DNA of 64,000 nt, from NCBI GenBank assembly GCA_001692895.1, contig KV748182.1, positions 1,058,341 to 1,122,340 on the forward strand. The letters run 5' to 3'. Under the pieces are notes generated by a model. That model had not been told where the DNA came from. It ran no database searches and saw nothing but the letters and a program-made list of their open reading frames with translations. Positions 33,701-47,400 of this stretch are shown here, piece by piece (position 1 is the first letter of the stretch; every line of letters starts with the position of its first letter). The translations under genes and the position numbers were made by a program. The stretch comes from Cenococcum geophilum 1.58. Taxonomy: Eukaryota > Ascomycota > Dothideomycetes > Gloniales > Gloniaceae.

Positions 33701-36700
33701 TAATTACTACCCAGTTACGGTATTAATATAAGAAGTCGAATAATATGCCACTAAAAGCAGCCACTATAACGCCATCAACGGCAGCAACTACTTTAAGGAC
33801 AGGAGGTGATACCAGTATAGCAGATACTAACTTATAGTAACCTATAACGGTTGGACAGCTATAGGAAATAGTTAACTAGCTAATAGCTAATAATATAGTA
33901 TTGGAAGAAAGACTTAACGGGATAGGAGTAGTAAAGATTAAGCTACTATCAATTAAGAGATTTACAGGAGAGAGGTTAAAGCTTAAAGGATTCCTTACAT
34001 AGATATACTTTAAGGTCTTATAGGAAGGAGTAAAGTTACCTATACCTATAGATCGGATAGCCTACGCAGGACTATTCTTATTAGGAAAAGCACTTAAGTG
34101 GTTTAAACCTTACCTTATAGAGATATAGGCAAATGGAATGACGACCACTAACTAAGACGTGCGATTTATGTTCTTAAGTTAGGAAGAATTTGTAGAACAA
34201 CTTACGCAGATATTTAGAGACCCGGAAGAAACAACTATAGCGAAAAGAAAACTCTAGAACTTTATATAACGAACTTTAGTAATTAAGTATACGATATAAT
34301 TCCAGATACTAGCAATATAAGTAGAGTGGAATAATAGGGCGCTTATGGCATAGTATAAATAGGGACTTAAGGCTAAAGTCTAGGACGTAATTATCCTAAT
34401 AGAAGATATGGACACCCTAAGGGAACTAATAGATTAAGCGATTAAGATTAATAATAGGATCTTCTAAAGGGAATAGGCTAAAAGAGGCTAGGATAGAGTT
34501 TTATAGTTATATAAGGCGTAAAGTACGCAACGATAAAAGCTAAGTTAAAAAATATAGTATAGCGCAGAGCTAATAGACCTAAGCGGTACTAAAGAAGCTT
34601 ATAAAAAATAGAGCAAACTATAGAAACCTAGAGGATAAGGATTAAGTAATTAAAGGTCTAAGGAGTAGAGGCCGAATTAGGGATCTTAATAGTAGAAGAC
34701 ATTTAGGCGGACTCTATAGTAAGAGAAATAGTTTAAAGAAGGAGCTTATATAAATTGCGGAAAATAGGGTTATTACGTTAAAGACTATAGAAGTGGGCAG
34801 AGTTACTATATAGTAAAGGGTATAAGACTAGCAGACGATATATATATATAGAGGGACGACAATATACTATAAGGAATAAAGGAATATTCAATTAGAAGTT
34901 TTACGTTTTGTTATAATAACGCATACCAAATTTATAAGGACGCTAAGTATGGCGTAAGCTATTGGCTATAAGAGCTAGCACCTATAGGATATAGAGAAAC
35001 TAATAAACCAGTTTGTAGATCGGATATTAAGGACGATAAATTTAATGTAGGCGAAACATTCCGTAATGATAAGGTAATAAGGGCCGCTTACTAGGAGTAA
35101 GTAAACCTTAGAGATGTTATACTAGAGGCAGAGGATAATTCTACTATAGAACAGGGAATATTAGTAGGGATTAAAACCCCACTAGACATAATGTCTATCA
35201 CTTCGCGAGACGCAAGAGAAGTAGGATAGTGAACTACTTCGGCACTTAATAAAGGCAAAAGGCTAAAGACTTAAGATTTTTAGGATAAGATAAGAGACGA
35301 CTAAGATTCTTAAAATAAGATAAGGCACACCTAAGGACCCACAATGGACGAAAACCGATAAAGTAGGGTAGTAGCTTAGTTTAGAAATATACAAATAAGC
35401 TTAGGATAGAGTTTCCTATAGGTATAAGACTCTTAAGACAAGATAAGTAAGATTTAAGACTCTTAAGACGAGATAAGAACACTACGGACGCCTAGTTAGA
35501 CTAAGGTAGGAGTTAAGCTTAAGTTAGAAGCAAGCTTAGGATTAAAGAATTTAAGGGACTAAGATTTCGGAGAATAAATAAGGATACCTATAAATAAGAG
35601 GTAAGGAGCTTCTTTATAGATTAGAGAATCTGCAATATAAACAGCAGTTAAATTAGGAGATAGATATATAGACCTAGAAGACTTACTAGAAGAATATAGT
35701 GTTTAGCCTAAAGATTAAAAGTTTAATACTAGGATTAAGAAGTAAGATAACTTTAAGAATTAGAGCGTAAGGCGCAAACTAAAGGAAACTATAAAAGAGT
35801 TTAGATAAAGAATTATTGTATAGTAAGAATAGAAACTAGATAAAAGATTTAGTACATTAGGACGTATAAAGGACAGAGTACTAGTATAAAGAATTACTAA
35901 TAGGCTAAGAGCAGGTATACTAAGAGCTAAGTAGCTTACTAAACTAGAAAATAAAGAGGATCTAGGGATTCTAACTAGGTTTAAAGAATGATATATAAAG
36001 GGCTATTATAATACAGTAATAAGAAGATACTTCCTTATGGATAGACTATATACACTCTAGTAATTATACTAAAAGTGGTATAGGCAAAGGCACAATAATA
36101 AGTGGGAAGATTTCTATATATAGTTGGACGAAAAGGTTATTTAGGACCACCTAATTACAGAGAAGGCTATAACGCATATTAAAGGAGCCTTAATTATAAT
36201 ATTAAAGGATCTAGAGGAACGTTTAGAGGACTAGAGAAGTAAGAGACGCGTTTTAGTACCTATAAATAAAGTTACAACGTTTAGATTAGTAAGATAAAGG
36301 TTTAAACTTAGGGATAAAGACAAGCTAAGAGTTAACCTAAAGCACCTAGTACACCATATGTTATTATAGATTGCGTGCGTAGACGACATATATAATATAT
36401 ATAAGAATTTAAAGAAAAAGAATCGGAAATACCCTATGAGGATATACTAAATAACGGATAAGCAATAGTATAAGAATGCTAAATATATATATAAATGGCA
36501 TCTAGCAGAGGTCCAAGAGGAAGAAAGTTTAGTACTTTAACCAGGAAGATTCCTTACGGAAGAATGCTTAGATAGACAATAGTAGTGGGAATACCTAAAA
36601 AATATGTGTCTATAGTATATTAAAGATAAAAAGCGAACTAGGTATTAGCCAAAGAATAAGCTAAGTATATAAGAATTAAGTAGCTAATAGTTAGGAAAAG

Positions 36701-39700
36701 TAGAGGCCTACAGGACTAGAGGGAGCTAGTAGTAGAGCCTTAGACCCTTAAAGGAATTTAAGGATAATACCTAAATTTACAAATTAAGTGGCAAGATTAG
36801 CAGTTTAAAGCGCTAATAGATAGTAAAGTAACGCGAAACTATATCTTACTAGCAGTAGTTAAGAGAATGGGACTACCTTATAGATAAAAGGAGCAACCTT
36901 ACCTATTAGTTACGATTTTAGGAGATCTAATAACCTATAGAGGAGGGATTATTAATCTTAAAATAGGACCTATTTAGCTAACTATTAAAGGAAGATAAAT
37001 TAAGATATCTTTTAATATCCTACTAATAGGACGGGATAAGGTAATATTAGGTATGCCTTGGTTACAGGAATATAATCTAAGGATTAATTAGATTACAGGT
37101 TAGGTTAATATAAGAGATACTTAATGCTATAAGATGCGACAACAAGCTAAGTTAGTATAGTACTAAGTAGGAGCAACCTATAAAGAAATAGAAAAAGGAC
37201 TAAGTTATATACTAAAAAAATACTATAAGTACGGTAAGAAACTATAGTTACCAGAAAGTAAAAAGCTATTAAAATATGCAGTATGGGACTATAAGATAGA
37301 GTTAGAACTAGGAATAAGTCTAAAGTTTTTTCTAATCTATAAGCTTACCGAAGAAGAAGGTAGAGCGTTAAAAGAGTTTATTTAGGAAAATCTATAAAAG
37401 GGATATATTAGACTATTGTAGTTATTAGCGGGTTATCCAGTATTATTTGTACTAAAGAAAAACGGTAAACTAAGGCTGTATATTAACTACAAACAGTTAA
37501 ATAGTATTACTAGGAAGAATAGGTATCTTTTACCCTTAATTAGCGAAATCTAAGATAGGATAGGTAATACGCAAATTTTTACGAAGATAGATCTGAGATA
37601 GGCGTACCATTAGATTAGGATTAAGGAAGGCGATAAATAGAAGGCAGCCTTTAGGTTAAAGGAAGGACTATACAAACTATTAGTTATATAATTTAGGCTT
37701 ATAAACGCACTAGCAACGTTCTAGAAGCGTATTAATAATATATTAAGGGAATACTTAAATAAATTTATTATAGTATATCTTAATAATATTATTATCTACT
37801 TAATAACTAAGGAAGAGTATAGGGAACACGTTAAATGGGTTTTAAAGAGACTATAAGAAGAATAGATGCTAGTAGTAATTAAGAAATACGAGTTCTTTAC
37901 CAGGAAGACCAATTTTGTTAGATTTATTATTGAACTAGGCCAACTTAGTATAGATTTAAAGAAGATTAAGGCTATAGTAAATTAGTAGGAACTAGAGAAC
38001 GTTATATAGTTAAGATTGTTTTTAGGGTTTTGCAATTACTATAGAAGGTTTATAGCGCAGTGGTTAAAGGACATTAAGCTATTTACGCGGTTAATAAAGA
38101 AAGAAGAACTATAGGTATAGGGAGAGGAGTAAAGAGAACTCTTTAAGAAAGTTAAAGAGTTATTTACCTAGGAGCCAGTTCTTAAGATCTATTAACTAAA
38201 ACTAGAGATGGTTATAAAGATAAATGTATTAGACTATATATTAGGGGCGTGCTTTATATAAAGATATTAAGATAAATAGCACCCAGTAGCATACTATAGT
38301 TGGAAGATAATACTACTAAAGTTAAACTATAACATCTATAATAAGGAGTTATTAGGTATAGTTATAGCATTAAAGAAATAAAGAGCATTCTTATAAGGCA
38401 TAGAGAAACCATTTATAGTTAAGACAGATTATAAAAACCTAATAGGATTCCTAATAATAAAGGAACTTAACTAAAGATAGGTTAGATAGGTAGAGATGCT
38501 TACGGAATACTATTTTAAGATTTAGTATACTAAAGGTATAGATAATATACGGGCAGATATTCTAAGCCGTAAAGCTAAACTATAAAATAAGGAAAAGCTA
38601 TTAGGGGCTTTATTACGAAAAGATATAGACGGATTAATTAGGTATAATTATCCGAAAATTATAGTAACTTAAGATAAACTAGAGAAAGTCTATAAGATAC
38701 TAGAAAGCTTTTAGGCATAAAGAATTCTAAAAGCATAGCTAGAAGATTTATAGGCGGATATATACGAAAATCAAGAAGTAAAGTATATCCTAAAGAGTAT
38801 AGCAGAATAGTTCGTGGAAGACTTCTATAAGGGACTAACTTAAGGATATAATGGAATTATAAGCTTAGTATTAAGACTCTAGGAGGAATATATTATTAAC
38901 GGAATCTAAAGGATAGCTAGAAAAGTTATAAAGGAATATCTAGATTGCTAAAGAAATAAACTAATAAGGTATAAGCTATATGGAGGGCTATAACCTGTTA
39001 AAATACTAGAGAGACTATAGGAGGTTATATTATAGGACTTTATTATTAAGTTGCCAAAATTAAGAGATCCTATTACTAGATAAGATTATAACGCGATCTT
39101 AGTAATAGTAGATAAGCTTATAAAGTGGGGATACTTTATAGCATATACAGAAGAAATCTTAGCGGAAGATGTCGCTAGAATTTATGTTAAAGAAGTGTTT
39201 ATAAGATATAGAGCACTAAGTAAGATTATATCGGATAGGGATCTAAGATTTATAGTAGTATTCTAGGAAGTGTTCTTAGCAGAGTAAGGAGTTTAAGTAG
39301 TAACTTCCACTATATATTATTTACAGATAGATAGCTAAATGGAAAGATTAAATTAGACGCTAGAGTAGTATCTAAGGCATTATATTAATTATGCATAGAA
39401 TAATTAGGTATTACTATTACTAGTTATATAGTTTGCATATAATGTAACACCTTAAGAAGGAATAGGTATATTACTATTTAAGGCAAATTACGGATATAAG
39501 CTAAGAATATTGTTGTTACTATAATAAGTAAAGAAAATAAGTAGTATAGCTAAAAAGAGAATAAAGGATTTAATAAATCTTTATATAGACTTTATGGAAT
39601 TAGTAAAGAAAGTATAAGAGAGAATAAAAAAGTACTATAACGCTAAGAGATCTAAGGGACCAGATCTTAAGGAGGGAGATAAAGTATAGCTACTATATAA

Positions 39701-40816
39701 AAATTTTAAGAGTTAACGACTAAGTAAGAAATTAGACCATGTTAGACTAGGACCTTTTAAAGTTATATAGAGGATTTTACTAGTTATGTTTAAGTTAAAC
39801 CTACCAGCCAAAATAAAGATCTACCCTATATAGTATATTGTAATACTAGAGCTAGCACATAGGAATATTAAGCCACCGGTTTATAAAGTAGACATATATA
39901 GAGGATAAGAAGAAGACGAATAGTAAGTTTTAAAGATTGTTAATTATAAGGATATTAACGACAAAATATAGTATAAGGTTAAGTGGATAGGCTATACTAA
40001 GACTACCTAGGAACTATTAGAGAATCTAAAGAACGCTATAGAAAAGGTATAGGAGTATTAGAAGAAATTAGGTTAGACAGTATTAATAAAGAAGGATCGC
40101 TAAAGAATAAGTTACCTAAGGGGGACCTAAAAAGAGTAGTTGCTAAACTACTTAGATCTGTTTCCTTCTCTATTAAAAGAAAATCCGTTCTTTTATTACC
40201 CAGTTCCTATAGACCTTGTTTTATAAGTTTCTACTCCTTAAAATAAACCTTCTTATGTACCTTCTTAAGACGGATTAACTAAGTAGACGCCGCTAAATAA
40301 GACTTAAGAGCCCGTTGCTGAGCATCGGCAGCTTCCTATTTAGCATCCTAAGATTAGCGCAATTTAGCAAGAGCAATAGATAGTTTATTATCTAGCTATA
40401 TAGCAGCAGATTAAATATAAGACCCTAAGATAAATTAATTAGGGAACTAGACGACTATTAAGGGTAATAGGTCGCGCATATTTAGCATTAGAAGTAGAGC
40501 GAACGTTATAGGACAAATAAATATTTACTTTAGTATACTCTAAATAAGAGGACGGTTATCGCGAAGATAGGTTTGCTAACGTAATATAAACTAACCCCTC
40601 TTTTAAGTAGTGAGAATACGGAGACGGTATAATCTTACTAAGAGATAATATTGCAGCGATAGTGCGAGCACGACGAGCAGTTAAGGAAGAAGAAATTGCT
40701 TTAGGTATAATAAGCAATAATATTAACTAAATTAATTAAACGGATATTATACCTCTAGTAAACGACTTAGAGATATTTTGAATCTTTAAGGACGAAGATA
40801 AAGAGGAGGGAGATGG

Positions 40817-41242
40817 TGTTACGGACGCTTTAAGTATAATATTACGACTACTTAAAAAAGAGACGGAAGAAGCTAGTTGGTTAATTTAGGTATAGTTTAG
40901 GATGGAGCCGATAGAATTATATAATAAGGAATAGTAACTAAGGTTATATAATATAATTTGTGTAATCTATATAATCTATAGGATTTATAACAGAGTAGAT
41001 AGAGTATACGTATATTACGTATAAGAAGGATTTTATAGGAGTACGGTTGTGTATTTAAGGACCCTTAGTCCCTACCTAGATAGTTCCTTCCTTATAGTAA
41101 TTCTCAGAATATAATTAGAGTTAATCTGTTGGGCAACCACTCCACCAGTTGTTATTACGTTGTTGACTTTTATACTTGCATTTCCTACACACCTAGCCTA
41201 TTGACGAGCCTATCGTAGTTCTTGCTACAAGGTTCCGTTATA
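40817..41242 (+). repeat. Gypsy A, 3' LTR (426 bp)
   Basis: Starts TGTTACGGACGC directly after the purine tract and ends GGTTCCGTTATA before the CCCGT duplication. Confidence 0.9.
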
Positions 41243-41247
41243 CCCGT

Positions 41248-44233
41248 GGTGGAAGGGTATCTATATTGCTGCAGATTAATAGTTAGAGTGCCTACTAAAA
41301 GCTATAGATATCTGGGGCTTTAAGCTAGCTACTTTCCTAGGAGCAATTATATGGTAATGAGGTACTGCTAGAAGTATAATTGACCTTATATTTATAGACG
41401 AAGGCCTATACTAGAGACTTAAAAGGTGCAACCCTAAAGAAGAATAGGCACTTACCCTAGACTATATCCCTATTTAGATATAGCTAGACCTAGATACTAA
41501 AGCGTAACTAAATAGAAAAAGATACGCAATAAGGAAGCTTAAGACAGATAGTTTCCTTAATATAGTTAAATAATAACTCTAAAACCTAGAAGAAATCCAC
41601 CTAATACCAAACGAGCGAGGCTTATTAGCCACCCCTAAGGAAATCGACCGAAGACTAGAAAGGATCTAGGTAGCGATTAAAAATGGGCTGGAAGAGCACT
41701 GCCCGATTTTAAAACTAGGCCCCTATACGCGACACGTATAGTCTATATAATACGCAGTTCTGGTTACTAGCTAATAATAAGTAAGAAGGAAATATATAAG
41801 TAGCCACGACCCTAAAGATAAGAGATAATATAAAGATATAAGAAACCGGTTAAAGAATACCCTAAAAAAAGAAGTAAGGAATAACTAGAGACGGTTTATA
41901 AATAAGCATACTTTTAACCCGAGCCTCCCCTATAATAAGGGCCTTTAGGCTATAGCGAAATGGGTAAAGAAAAAGGTAGGGCGCTTAGCAGAAGACCTAC
42001 ACCTACCACCCCTATAAAGAGTAGGAGAATTATAGGCTATAAACGACAACGATAAGAAGGTAAAGATCCTTATAGAAAGGTTCTTCCCCTAACCGGCTTT
42101 AGTAGACCTTAGTAATATTACAGGCGAAACACCGGTAACTTGCCTGCGGGTTAACAGCGATATAATAATAGAGGAAATAGCTAGAACTATTAGCCGCCTT
42201 TTAAATAATATAGTACTAGGACTAGATAGGATTCTAAATAAGGCCCTAAAAACCTGTGGGCTACTTATAGCACCTTAGCTTACAGATGTAGCTAGAGCAT
42301 ACTTTGCTATAGGCTACTACCCGCGACTTAGAAGATCTATAATGACGGTTATCCTACGAAAAAAAGGTAAAGCAGATTACTTAATCCCAGGAAGCTACCG
42401 CCCTATTGCCTTAGAAAATACCCTTAGTAAGATCTTAGAAAGGGTAATAGCGGAACGTATAGTAGATACGGTAGAGGAATACGCCCTACTACTATAAAGC
42501 TAAATAGGGGTAAGAAAGAACCGCTTAACACTATTAGCACTTATGCTACTCGCTGCCACTATTAAATCTGCATAGGCGATGCGAAAGGACTTTATAGTAT
42601 TAATACTTAGCCTAGATATTAGTGGTGCCTATAATAATATACCCCACAAGCGTCTTCTATATATCCTTAGGGTAAAGGGCTTTCTAGAATAGATTATATA
42701 ATTTATCTAAGGGTTTATAGGCCAGAAAGAAATATTATTGGTCTTTAGTAGATACCAGAGCCCCCCTATTGCAGTTATAATAGAAATACTATAAGGATTA
42801 CCCCTTTCGCCTATACTTTTCCTTTTCTATAAGCAACCTACTTGACTTCTTTAAGGAAGGGGCGACCTAGGGGATAGGCTTTGTTAACAATACAAACCTA
42901 ATTATATATGGGCTAATAGCCGTAAAGAATTGCAGAACACTAGAGAAAGCCTATAACACTTATATAGAATAGGCAAAACGTTATAGAGTCTAATTCTTAC
43001 TAGAGAAATACCAGCTAATCTATTTTATAAGAAAACGCAACTAATCTGTAGATCTTTAGTATATAATTCGCATCTAAGGCTTTAGGGGTTAACTAGTTTA
43101 GGGCCTAAGGGTATTAGGAGTATGGGTAGATAGTAAGCTCTAGTGAAGCGTATATATGGTATAAGCGGCCCGCAAAGGCTAAGTATAGTTTATCGCTTTA
43201 TCTAGGATTGTTAACTTTATATAGGGTTTATGCTTCTAGAGGTTACGCCTACTATATATAGTAGTTGTCCGGCTAACCATAATATATAGATCTAGTATTT
43301 AGGCCATTAGAGAAACTAAGAAGGGCCCCCCTAAATTACTCCTTAAACTACTTCAAAAGGTCCAGACAGCTTGCCTTTAGAGTATTATAGGTGGGTATAA
43401 GCGAACGGCTACAGTACTGCTTAAGAAGGAATCTAATATTCCCCCCCTATAGTTATATATTAAAGCCGCTATAATATAAAGGACGCAAAATAAACGTAAC
43501 TCTAATGTTATAAAGTATATTAAGATACGCCTAAGTAAACTATAGAGGGACCCTAGGGTGCCCTGTAGGAGAATAAACCAACAACCCTAAAGTAGGGAAG
43601 AGATATTAAAGAAATAGGTAAAGAAAGTAGAAGAAGAATAGTGCCGCTTTAGGGCCTAGGCCTATATAGAGGAGGAAAGGAGACGCATAAGAGGTTAGTA
43701 AAGATAACAGCAAGATAGAGAAAGGAGCTAAAGTAGAATATATAAGAACGCCGGGAAACTATCTATCGCAATACAATACTGGTTAGACTAACGCTGGAGA
43801 GGCGAATAGGAGTTAAAGGTATAGAGGCTAACTTAGGCAAGATAAACCTAAGCTATAGTATAGTTAACGCTATAGGGGGTAAATACCTAAGGGCTCCGAG
43901 AAGGCCTAATAAAGGCAGAAAATATAATAGTAACACTCTTAAGAACAGGAATAATAGGACTAAAAGATTGGCTTTACTGGGTGGGTGTCCTAGTAGGTAG
44001 CCTAAGATGCGAATATGGCTAGCTAAGATAGACACTAAAACACGTAATACTACTATGCCCCCTACGCACTAATTGAGAAATAATGCTCTTAGTAGCTAGT
44101 ATAGAGAACTATAATATACTGCTCTTAATATAAAAAGGCCTTAAGGCGGTCACCTAGTGGCTTATTAGTTAAAATGTGCTAAATTAGTTCTGGGTTATAA
44201 GGGAAATGGTAATAGAAGGCAAGGGGGCGAGTA
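41248..44233 (+). pseudogene. LINE B ORF2: endonuclease end, reverse transcriptase, C-terminal region
   Basis: From 41248 the frame continues the endonuclease (WWKGIYIAAD, then GTARSIIDLIFIDEGLY near 41365-41410). Reverse transcriptase blocks follow: GSYRPIALENTLSKILERVI (from 42390), LSLDISGAYNNIPHKRLLYI (from about 42609), LPLSPILFLFY (about 42797) and the active-site box as FVNNTN (about 42877) in place of FVDDTN. Frames change after about 42830, so small indels have joined the RIP stops in the C-terminal part. The related LINE A has its Cys/His motif after the RT; here that part, near 43900-44060, still shows CEYG....LKHVILLCP-like residues. Non-functional. Confidence 0.8.
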
Positions 44234-44238
44234 GTAGG

Positions 44239-44465
44239 TATTACGGCACTGGCAGAACTTGGCAGAACTACGCACCGGCAAGTTGCCACAGATTGCCGCA
44301 TATTGCGGTCACGTGACGCGAAGATCGTATATAGCTTCGAGCGGCGCTCCCCTTCTTCTCCTTTCCTTTCTTTAGCTTTAGATTCTCGTTTATAGACAAT
44401 CTAATCGTACAGGCTTACGCGACCATTTTGCCGTACTTATGTCTTAATTAACTAAGTCGCTAACA
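44239..44465 (+). repeat. Gypsy B, 5' LTR (227 bp)
   Basis: Runs TATTACGGCACTGGCAG to GTCGCTAACA, carrying GGCAGAACTTGGCAGAAC and a CTTCTCCTTTCCTTTC tract. Confidence 0.9.
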
Positions 44466-47400
44466 TTATCTAAAGCTTACTCTACTCTTTCTTCCTGAGA
44501 AGGAACTTAAATATATCTACGAGAACATAGAATAGGACCCTAAGGACATTACTAGGACCATAAGGATAGGACCTAAAAGAAAAGAACAGAACCCTAAGGA
44601 AAGGACCTACAAGATACGCATAGACTAGAACCCCTAAAGAAATTACCCAGAATTACCTAATACCCCTACCACTATGCCACAAACCATAGCAGTAGGTAAA
44701 GTAGCTATAGGACCCTTAAATACTTTAAATAAAGAAATAATTAACGTTTTAACCCCCTAGGCGGAGCTTGCGGCTACTAATACCAAAATTAAATAATTAC
44801 AAGAGCTGCTTAAAGCCAGAGATACCCCTATATCTAATAATAAGTCATTATTAAACAACTAAAGACTTACTATAGTCCTTTAGGCCCTATCCTAGTACCT
44901 TAGTAGATCTACTAAGGCCTATATAGCACCAAAGCGGTCAACAAAGGTCACGGACCCCCTACTACTCATAAACGGAACCGACCCTATATTTAATAATTAG
45001 AAGCTCCAATTATGGGACAAGCTTAAAGTTAATATAGACCACTTCCTTAACGCCCAAGCTAGAATAGCCTACGTCTTTGGCCGTACTAGCGGAGACGCCT
45101 AGACGCATTTACGTCCGCGATACACTGAAGACTTAGCAGACCCCTTTATCTCTAAAAAAGAAATAATTAAATACTTATCTTCTATTTATAAGGACCCTTT
45201 TAAAGTATAAAACGCCCGCCTTAGCTATAAAAGCCTAAATATAAAAACAACGGAGACCTTTTTAGCCTTCTAAACCCGCTTTCTATACCTAGCCGGACAG
45301 GCCTAGATCCCCCAGAAAGACCTACTACTAGACCTCTTTAACAAGCTTACCCTAGACCTACAGCGGGCCATATTACTAGCTTATACTACGGTATAAACGT
45401 TAAAGGAACTTATGGACTATTGCCTAGCTATTAACTAAGGCCTTTATTAAATTAAGGCACGCGCTAACCAGCTAAAAACTAGAAACCTTATAAACTAGGC
45501 CGCAAGTACTACAAGTACGGCCCATAGTGCCCTGGCATAATTGGTAACTCCTATAGCTAACCTAGCAGCTAGCCGCGCAGCTACCCCTACTATAGGCCTG
45601 GTATACACCCGGCCTATATATAGCGACCCCTATATATAGGCCCTTAGCAATTAAGGAGCTTGCTTCTTATACGGTTAAATAGGCCACCCTATAAGGAACT
45701 GCCTAATAAAGGTAAGGACAAATAAGGTCCTATTAATTTAGGAGGATAGTACAGAGCTAAAAAAAGAGGAACCTTAAAGGAAGACTCCTCTCTAGGGTTA
45801 AAAGGGATTAATATATTACATATCGATCTAGGTCAGCTAGTTGGTAAAAGAAGCTGCACTATCCCTTATACTTTATTTCGCAATAGATATTAAGTTTTAA
45901 CCTCTGCTTTAGCTAACTTAGGAGTAAATACCTTTACCTTAATTAACATAAAGTGCGCTGTAAAACTAGCTAACTTTTTAAATATACCCCTTAAAGAACT
46001 ACCTAAACCAATCCCTATTTGCGGTTATAACGGACAAATAGGGCCACCTATTATAACTATCTTGTGGATCTACCTCCGCGTTAACGGACAAAGGTAGTAT
46101 AACGCCCCCTTTCTTATTACGGACTTAGGAAGCCACAATATAATCTTAGGAAGAAAATGGCTAGCCTATTTAGGCTTACAGCTTAAAGTACGGAGTAGAC
46201 GGCTTATCTGGCCTAAAACTCTACCCCTAACCCCTTCCTTTATAAAAGAAATTAGCATTATAATAGAAAACCTTATACGGCCCTGGATCAATACTATTTA
46301 CTAGGCCAATACTATGCGTAGAGACTAGGCCTTTAAGAAGAACGTACAGCTTAACCTATAACGGATCCGTATACTACGCCGCCCCCAGACTACCTATATT
46401 ACGCCACCCGCACTAAAGACCTAGGAAGTCGGTAATGACCTAACTAAGTTCCCTATAAAGAACCCTACAAAGCCATAAAGGAAAGCTAAGGATATTGGAC
46501 GCTATACTAAACTAATAGATAGAAAGGACAACTTATAGAAAATAGAACGTGAGCTAAGGAAGACTATAAACCTTATACCGCAAACCACGGCCTAACGGAC
46601 GCTAAAGAAACTTACGGACCTCCCACTAGTTAATATCTGCTATATTGGCGCTATAGGATTTTACTAGAACCTGGTTTAGCCTAATACCGTTACCTTTATA
46701 ACTAGCCTATATAAAATTAACTAAATAATTAAGGAAAAAGAAAGTAAGCTTAGTGGATAAAAAAGCGGGCTTATAGATAAAGAACTAGTGGAGTAAAAAC
46801 TACCCGATTAACACCGGAAATTTAAGGATATATTCTCTAAGGTAGCGTCTAATATACTTCCACCCTACTAACCGTATAACTATAAGATTAAGATTAAGCA
46901 AGACAAGGGAAGTACCCTTAGCTTTAGCCCTCTCTACCTACAGTCTATTGCCAAATTATAGGCTATAAAGTAGTACCTTATTAATAACCTAAATAAGGGC
47001 TTTATTAAGCCTAGCTAAGCCCCTTTTAACTCCCCTATTCTCTTTATTAAAAAGCCAAATAGAGGACTGCGCTTCTGTATTAACTACTATAAGCTAAATA
47101 ATATAACCCGCAAGGACCGCTACCCACTGCCCTTACCTAATAAGACTCTTACCTAAATAAGTAGAGCTAAGGTTTTTATAAAGCTTAATATCCGCTAGGC
47201 CTTTTACTAAATTAGGATAGACCCCGGGTCTAAGGATTTTATTATATTCCGGACCCGTTATAGGACGTATAAATATAAGGTACTTCCTTTTGGACTAACT
47301 AACGGACTAGCTACGTACCAGCGGTATATAAATAATGTACTCTTTAACTACCTTAACGACTTCTATACGGCCTATCTAGATAATATTATAATCTATTTAG

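Larger units (their letters stand above)
33275..41242 (+). mobile_element. Gypsy A: chromodomain Gypsy fossil inside LINE B
   Basis: 7.97 kb with 426 bp LTRs and the 5 bp TSD CCC(A/G)T (33270-33274 and 41243-41247). A purine tract, AAGAGGAGGGAGATGG, ends at 40816 just before the 3' LTR. Parts in order: gag from about 33743, zinc knuckle about 34745-34800, protease about 36860-37100, reverse transcriptase about 37400-37990, RNase H about 38170-38580, integrase about 38950-39500, chromodomain about 39920-40080. Order and chromodomain place it among the chromoviruses; it is a different family from Gypsy B and C. The whole layout is present but it is dead, with very many RIP-type lesions. Age cannot be read from LTR differences because RIP dominates them. 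Confidence 0.9.
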